In this document: piece after piece, positions 59,838 to 64,000 of the stretch
Layout of the letters: each line of letters starts with the position of its first letter
Numbering within the stretch: position 1 is the first letter of the stretch
Source of the DNA: Gimibacter soli
Lineage (GTDB): Bacteria > Pseudomonadota > Alphaproteobacteria > Sphingomonadales > Kordiimonadaceae
NCBI RefSeq assembly: GCF_028463845.1
Contig: NZ_CP116805.1
Span: 434,001 to 498,000, forward strand
Reading direction: 5' to 3'
DNA: 64,000 nt
Program-made: the position numbers and the translations under genes
Notes under the pieces: generated by a model
Told to the model about the DNA's origin: nothing
The model's database searches: none
The model's input: only the letters and a program-made list of their open reading frames with translations

Positions 59838-60502
59838 GAGAGATCATCTTCGATACCGAAACCACCGGCTTCGATCCCCTCACCGGGGACCGGGTGATCG
59901 AGATCGGATGCGTGGAGATGATCAACAAAAGCCTCACCGGCAACAATTATCACATCTATCTGAACCCGCGCCGCGAAGTGCCGGAATCCGCGGTGCGCGT
60001 GCACGGCATCACCACCGCGATGCTGGCCGACAAGCCCTTCTTCGAAGACGTGGTCGATGATTTTCTGGCCTATGTGGGGGATGACAGCATCCTTGTGGCC
60101 CACAATGCCGAGTTCGACATGAAATTCATCAACTGGGAGATCGAGAACGCGTCGCGTAAGATCATCTCGCCCAAGCGTTTCAAGGATACACTGGCGATCG
60201 CGCGGGTGAAGTTTCCGGGTGCGGGCAACAGCCTTGATGCGCTTTGCAAACGGTTCGGGATCGAAAACGGCCACCGCACCCTGCACGGCGCGCTTCTTGA
60301 CGCTGAAATCCTCGCGGATGTCTATATCGAGCTTCTGGGGGGGCGTCAGGCCGGGCTTGATCTTTCCGTCACCCGCACCACCACGATGGTGAAGCGCGAA
60401 CGCGTTTTCCGTGAGGCACGTTCTTTTGCACCGAGCGACGAAGAACTTGCCGCTCACAGTGCGTTTGTCGGCAAGCTCAAGGACGCGATCTGGCTCAAGT
60501 GA
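59834..60502 (+). CDS. dnaQ: DNA polymerase III epsilon subunit
   Basis: The 222-residue 3'-5' proofreading exonuclease has ExoI IIFDTETTGFDPLTG at the start, ExoII LVAHNAEFDMKFINWE near 91, and ExoIII HRTLHGALLDAEILADVYIELLGGRQ near 152. The C-terminal part is the shorter polymerase-binding segment. It is the last gene of the five-gene overlapping operon leading away from oriC and overlaps the converging EamA gene by eight bases. Confidence 0.97.
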   Translation: MREIIFDTETTGFDPLTGDRVIEIGCVEMINKSLTGNNYHIYLNPRREVPESAVRVHGITTAMLADKPFFEDVVDDFLAYVGDDSILVAHNAEFDMKFINWEIENASRKIISPKRFKDTLAIARVKFPGAGNSLDALCKRFGIENGHRTLHGALLDAEILADVYIELLGGRQAGLDLSVTRTTTMVKRERVFREARSFAPSDEELAAHSAFVGKLKDAIWLK

Positions 60503-61385
60503 CCTTGGGCTTTGGCTTCTCGCGCAGCAGCAGGACGCCGGTAAAAATCAGGCCGGTCGCCAGAAAATCCGCCAAACCGATATCCTCGCCCGCGATCACC
60601 GTGCCGATGAAAAGGGCGACTACCGGCGGCACATAGGTCGCCGAAGCTGCGGTCACCGCGCCTGACGAGGATACCAGATAATAATAGGTGATATAGGCAA
60701 CGCCGGTGCCCATGAGCCCGAGCCCGACGATAAGGAGGGCCGCCACCGGCTTGTCGTCAAAAATTGCCCCCATCCCCGAAAAATCGGTGATCAGTGCAAG
60801 GATCACAAGGCTTGCCGCCAGCTGGTAGGTCGTGAGCGCCGCCGAAGGGATCTGGATGCCCGCCACATATTTGCGCGCATAGACAAACGAGGCACCAAGG
60901 CTGACGCTGCCGATCATGATGTAAAGCGCCCCGATGATGTTCCCCTCGCCGATGTCAGCCGCGAAGGGGTCGGCGATCAGGATCACACCCGCGAAGCCCG
61001 CCAGGATACCGAGGGCCTTGCGCAGGGTGATCTTCTCGTCCGGCAGGAAGATGGCGGCGATCAGGAAGGCGAACAGGGGGCTTGCCCCTGATAGGGCGCC
61101 GGCAATGCCCGATGGCAACAGCGCCACACCTGCCGCAAACCAGCCGAAATAGAAGACGGTGGCAAGGATCGCCATCATGGTGAAATGCAGCGTGTATTTC
61201 AGGTGGGCGCGCTTCAGATAGCCCTTGGCGCCGGCATACACAGCGACCGCCAGAAAGCCGAAAAAGACGCGGAAGATCACGATCTGCAGCGGCGAAAGCA
61301 CGGCAGAGGCGAGCTTCATATAGAAGAAATTGCTGCCCCAGAGGATTCCGAGCGCCCAGAAGGCAATGACCGGCGCATAGCGCAT
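60495..61385 (-). CDS. EamA-family (DMT) transporter
   Basis: The 296-residue protein has ten membrane helices in two EamA repeats: FWALGILWGSNFFYMKLAS at the start, LSGASPLFAFLIAAIFLPDEKITLRKALGILAGFAGVILI near 97, and VALFIGTVIAGEDIGLADFLATGLIFTGVLLL at the end. It probably exports amino acids or other small metabolites; the substrate cannot be read from the sequence. It converges on dnaQ. Confidence 0.93.
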   Translation of the reverse strand: MRYAPVIAFWALGILWGSNFFYMKLASAVLSPLQIVIFRVFFGFLAVAVYAGAKGYLKRAHLKYTLHFTMMAILATVFYFGWFAAGVALLPSGIAGALSGASPLFAFLIAAIFLPDEKITLRKALGILAGFAGVILIADPFAADIGEGNIIGALYIMIGSVSLGASFVYARKYVAGIQIPSAALTTYQLAASLVILALITDFSGMGAIFDDKPVAALLIVGLGLMGTGVAYITYYYLVSSSGAVTAASATYVPPVVALFIGTVIAGEDIGLADFLATGLIFTGVLLLREKPKPKVT

Positions 61386-61483
61386 GGCGAGACCTCAAAA
61401 ACTGATCCGGTGATCAGTCGTAACGCTGGCCTGCCGCGCCGTCCAACCAGATATGGCCGGGGATGCCGTTAGCTCAGCTTTCC

Positions 61484-62206
61484 TCAGTTGATGCTGTTGA
61501 AGAAGCGACCGAGCGGGATACCAACCGGGCAGAAGACATCCTTGCCCTGATCGCAGTCATAGAGGCTGAATGTCGTGATGTCGGCGCGGCCCACAATGTA
61601 TTTCTTGTGCACGAAACCCATCTCGTCCATCTCGCGGCTGTCGGCGGAGGCATCGCGGTTGTCGCCCATCATGAAATAATGGTCGGCGGGCACCACATAA
61701 AGTGGGGTGTTATCAAGCCGGCCGCGGTCGGTGCGTTCGTAAATGCGGTGAACAGTGCCGCCCGGCAGTGTTTCGTCATATTCTTTCACGCGGGTCTCGA
61801 AGCCGTTGTAGCTGGTGTAATCCACTTCACCCACGGGGCTGCGCGGCACCTGCACACCGTTGATATAGAGGCGGCCTTCCTTCATCTGGATGCGGTCACC
61901 CGGCAGGCCGATGACCCGCTTGATATAATCGGTGTCGCGGTAAGGCAGCGTGAAGACAACCACATCGCCGCGGTCCGGCGCGCTTTCAAACAGGCGCTCC
62001 TCGCCGACCGGCGGGTCAAAGGGCAGCGAATACTGATTGTAGCCATAGGCGAATTTCGCCACGAAAATCCGGTCACCAACCTCAAGCGTCGGCTCCATCG
62101 AGCCAGATGGAATATGGAAGCTGGCCCAGCCTACCGTTGTGAAAATCACATAGAAGAAGATGATTCCAAGGATGTCCTTGATGAAGGCTTTTGCCTCGTG
62201 CGCCAT
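61484..62206 (-). CDS. lepB: Signal peptidase I
   Basis: The 240-residue inner-membrane protease has an N-terminal anchor (ILGIIFFYVIFTTVGWASF), the catalytic serine in IPSGSMEPTLEVGDRI (Ser36), and the catalytic lysine in DTDYIKRVIGLPGDRIQMKEG near 96. The C-terminal box is YFMMGDNRDASADSREMDEMGFV. It cleaves signal peptides of exported proteins, including those predicted in this window. It is divergent from dnaK. Confidence 0.97.
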   Translation of the reverse strand: MAHEAKAFIKDILGIIFFYVIFTTVGWASFHIPSGSMEPTLEVGDRIFVAKFAYGYNQYSLPFDPPVGEERLFESAPDRGDVVVFTLPYRDTDYIKRVIGLPGDRIQMKEGRLYINGVQVPRSPVGEVDYTSYNGFETRVKEYDETLPGGTVHRIYERTDRGRLDNTPLYVVPADHYFMMGDNRDASADSREMDEMGFVHKKYIVGRADITTFSLYDCDQGKDVFCPVGIPLGRFFNSIN

Positions 62207-62338
62207 GCAAATATCCGCTTCTTGTCAATCGGTGGGGCGGGGCAGAAGCGCCACCCGGATGTGTTCTGCCAGATAGATAAGCCGCCCTTATCCGGCGTTT
62301 CAAGCACGGAATGGTTCTAAAATTTCTCTTTCACCTGC

Positions 62339-62370
62339 CTTGCGGCGCCGGAAAGCCGCGCCTATATAGG
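62339..62370 (+). promoter_or_regulatory. RpoH (sigma-32) heat-shock promoter of dnaK
   Basis: CTTG (62339-62342), 18 bases, then CCTATATAGG (62361-62370) fits the alphaproteobacterial heat-shock consensus CTTG-N17/18-CYTATNTNNG as I recall it. It lies about 110 bases before dnaK. The rest of the 274-base gap between lepB and dnaK holds no gene, and no CIRCE repeat was seen there. Confidence 0.75.
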
Positions 62371-62480
62371 CCCTGAACGGAAAGCGCAGGCCGCTTTCCA
62401 GTATCTGCAAAGCCCGGAGAGACCGGACAATCGGCGCCTGATAGGGCCGCGTCCGGCCGGCTGAAAGGGAAGAGGACAAA

Positions 62481-64000
62481 ATGGCAAAAGTAATCGGTAT
62501 CGACCTCGGCACCACCAACAGCTGCGTCGCCATCATGGACGGCGCCAAGCCGAAGGTTATTGAAAACTCGGAAGGCGCACGCACCACGCCTTCGATGGTC
62601 GCTTTCACAAACGAAGACGAGCGTCTCGTCGGTCAGGCTGCAAAGCGCCAGGCGGTGACGAACCCCGTGAACACCCTGTTCGCGATCAAGCGCCTCATTG
62701 GCCGCACCTACGACGACCCGACCACCCAGAAAGACAAGGGCATGGTGCCCTACAATATCGTCAAGTCGCCGAACGGCGATGCCTGGGTCGAGGTCAACAG
62801 CGAAAAATACAGCCCGAGCCAGATCTCGGCCATGATCCTTCAGAAGATGAAGGAAACGGCTGAAAGCTATCTTGGTGAAGATGTGACGCAGGCGGTGATC
62901 ACCGTTCCCGCTTACTTCAACGACGCCCAGCGCCAGGCCACCAAAGACGCCGGCAAGATCGCGGGCCTTGAAGTGCTGCGTATCATCAACGAGCCGACGG
63001 CAGCCGCCCTCGCCTACGGCCTTGAAAAAGACGACGGCCACACGATCGCAGTCTTCGACCTTGGCGGCGGTACTTTCGACGTATCGGTCCTCGAGATCGG
63101 TGACGGCGTGTTTGAAGTGAAGTCGACGAACGGCGATACGTTCCTCGGCGGTGAAGACTTCGACATGCGCCTCGTTGATTATCTCGCTGACGAGTTCAAG
63201 AAAGAGAACGGCATCGATCTGCGCACCGACCGCATGGCGCTGCAGCGCCTCAAGGAAGCGGCCGAGAAAGCCAAGATCGAACTGTCGACCGCACAGCAGA
63301 CCGAAATCAACCTGCCCTTCATCACTGCAGATGCCTCGGGTCCGAAGCACCTTCAGCTGAAGCTGACGCGTGCCAAGCTCGAAAGCCTTGTTGAAGACCT
63401 GATCAAGCGTACGCTGGAGCCCTGCAAGAAAGCCCTCAAGGACGCGGGTCTCAAGGCTGGCGATATCCAGGACGTGGTTCTCGTGGGCGGCATGACCCGC
63501 ATGCCCAAGATCCAGGAAGTTGTGAAGGAATTCTTCGGCCGCGAACCCCACAAGGGTGTGAACCCGGATGAAGTGGTGGCCATGGGTGCTGCCATTCAGG
63601 CGGGCGTCCTGCAAGGCGACGTGAAAGACGTTCTCCTTCTCGACGTGACCCCGCTGTCGCTTGGTATCGAAACGCTTGGCGGCGTGTTTACCCGCCTTAT
63701 CGAGCGCAACACCACGATCCCGACCAAGAAGAGCCAGATCTTCTCGACCGCTGAAGACAACCAGAATGCGGTAACGATCCGGGTCTTCCAGGGCGAGCGC
63801 GAAATGGCAGCGGACAACAAGCTCCTCGGCCAGTTCGACCTTCTGGGTATTCCGGCCGCGCCGCGCGGTGTGCCGCAGATCGAGGTAACCTTCGATATCG
63901 ACGCCAACGGCATCGTGAATGTGTCGGCGAAGGACAAGGGCACCGGCAAGGAACAGCAGATCAAGATCCAGGCGTCGGGCGGCCTTTCGGACGCTGACAT
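62481..64000 (+). CDS. dnaK: Chaperone DnaK (3' end outside the window)
   Basis: The window contains the first 506 residues. Hallmarks are [18 protein letters not shown] at the start, [18 protein letters not shown] near 140, [19 protein letters not shown] near 190, [20 protein letters not shown] near 335 and the substrate-binding-domain start [20 protein letters not shown] near 388. The ATPase domain is complete and the lid is missing because the sequence ends. GGGAAGAGG precedes the ATG. It works with GrpE, encoded about 30 kb away here. Confidence 0.98.
   Translation, partial: MAKVIGIDLGTTNSCVAIMDGAKPKVIENSEGARTTPSMVAFTNEDERLVGQAAKRQAVTNPVNTLFAIKRLIGRTYDDPTTQKDKGMVPYNIVKSPNGDAWVEVNSEKYSPSQISAMILQKMKETAESYLGEDVTQAVITVPAYFNDAQRQATKDAGKIAGLEVLRIINEPTAAALAYGLEKDDGHTIAVFDLGGGTFDVSVLEIGDGVFEVKSTNGDTFLGGEDFDMRLVDYLADEFKKENGIDLRTDRMALQRLKEAAEKAKIELSTAQQTEINLPFITADASGPKHLQLKLTRAKLESLVEDLIKRTLEPCKKALKDAGLKAGDIQDVVLVGGMTRMPKIQEVVKEFFGREPHKGVNPDEVVAMGAAIQAGVLQGDVKDVLLLDVTPLSLGIETLGGVFTRLIERNTTIPTKKSQIFSTAEDNQNAVTIRVFQGEREMAADNKLLGQFDLLGIPAAPRGVPQIEVTFDIDANGIVNVSAKDKGTGKEQQIKIQASGGLSDAD

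Noticed and set aside
62207-62480. CIRCE element before dnaK
   Set aside because: No TTAGCACTC-N9-GAGTGCTAA or close variant was found in the leader.
62331-63614. Long minus-strand open frame opposite dnaK
   Set aside because: The opposite strand is dnaK with full-length identity to family motifs; antisense frames are common in dnaK.

Overview
This is a GC-rich, densely coding chromosomal window from an alphaproteobacterium. No rRNA, insertion sequence, phage or CRISPR was seen. The evidence for the class is gene order: hemE - non-coding gap with DnaA boxes - DUF299/PPSR kinase - maf - aroE - coaE - dnaQ, together with mnmE - mnmG - rsmG - parA - parB. Both are the classic alphaproteobacterial origin neighbourhood, as around Caulobacter Cori. 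A class I lysyl-tRNA synthetase, an RpoE/ChrR pair, an alphaproteobacterial-type heat-shock promoter before dnaK and a PEP-CTERM protein fit this. Order and genus cannot be fixed from the sequence alone; something near Kordiimonadales or Rhodospirillales is a guess.

Layout. 1-5 kb: DUF4136 lipoprotein, CGNR regulator divergent from a PD40 propeller protein, a membrane protein/winged-helix pair behind CTTTG repeats, and a metallo-beta-lactamase-fold protein. 5-8.8 kb: an overlapping cassette of D-Ala-D-Ala ligase, alpha/beta hydrolase and a membrane-anchored MurF-like ligase. 8.8-15.8 kb: TPR protein, epimerase-like protein, UspA, DUF2333, DUF952, pyrD and a SprA-like protein. 15.8-18.8 kb: two ECF sigma systems, RpoE/ChrR with a textbook sigma-E promoter and a three-gene CnrH/Y/X-like unit. 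19-26.9 kb: ugd, MATE transporter, arsC-like, tRNA-Gly(CCC), metZ, apaG, cytochrome b561 with two YceI proteins, TerB. 27-38.6 kb: DinG-like helicase, lysK, grpE-hrcA, rph-rdgB-hemW, LpoA-like lipoprotein, rsmI-yraN. 38.7-47.6 kb: gshB, then parB-parA-rsmG-mnmG, a cyanophycin-synthetase-like ATP-grasp protein and mnmE, carrying four parS-like palindromes. 47.7-56.5 kb: ogt, dienelactone hydrolase, ferric-reductase-like membrane protein, quinone oxidoreductase, PEP-CTERM protein, M20 amidohydrolase, isochorismatase-like protein, rho, hemJ, hemE. 56.5-56.9 kb: putative oriC. 56.9-64 kb: a chain of five genes with four-base overlaps (PPSR to dnaQ), an EamA transporter, lepB and the 5' part of dnaK.

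The genes form an origin/segregation region. The predicted origin lies about 10.5-15 kb from four parS sites next to parAB. The flanking core genes (hemE, rho, mnmE-parB to the left; PPSR-dnaQ and dnaK to the right) mostly point away from it, as expected for replication-transcription co-orientation. The most unusual accessory content is peptide-ligase chemistry: the Ddl/hydrolase/MurF-like cassette, and a CphA-like ATP-grasp gene between mnmE and mnmG whose stop codon lies inside a parS site.

Names are assigned from recalled family motifs and gene order. No similarity search or computation was run, so start codons and promoter calls are judgements.
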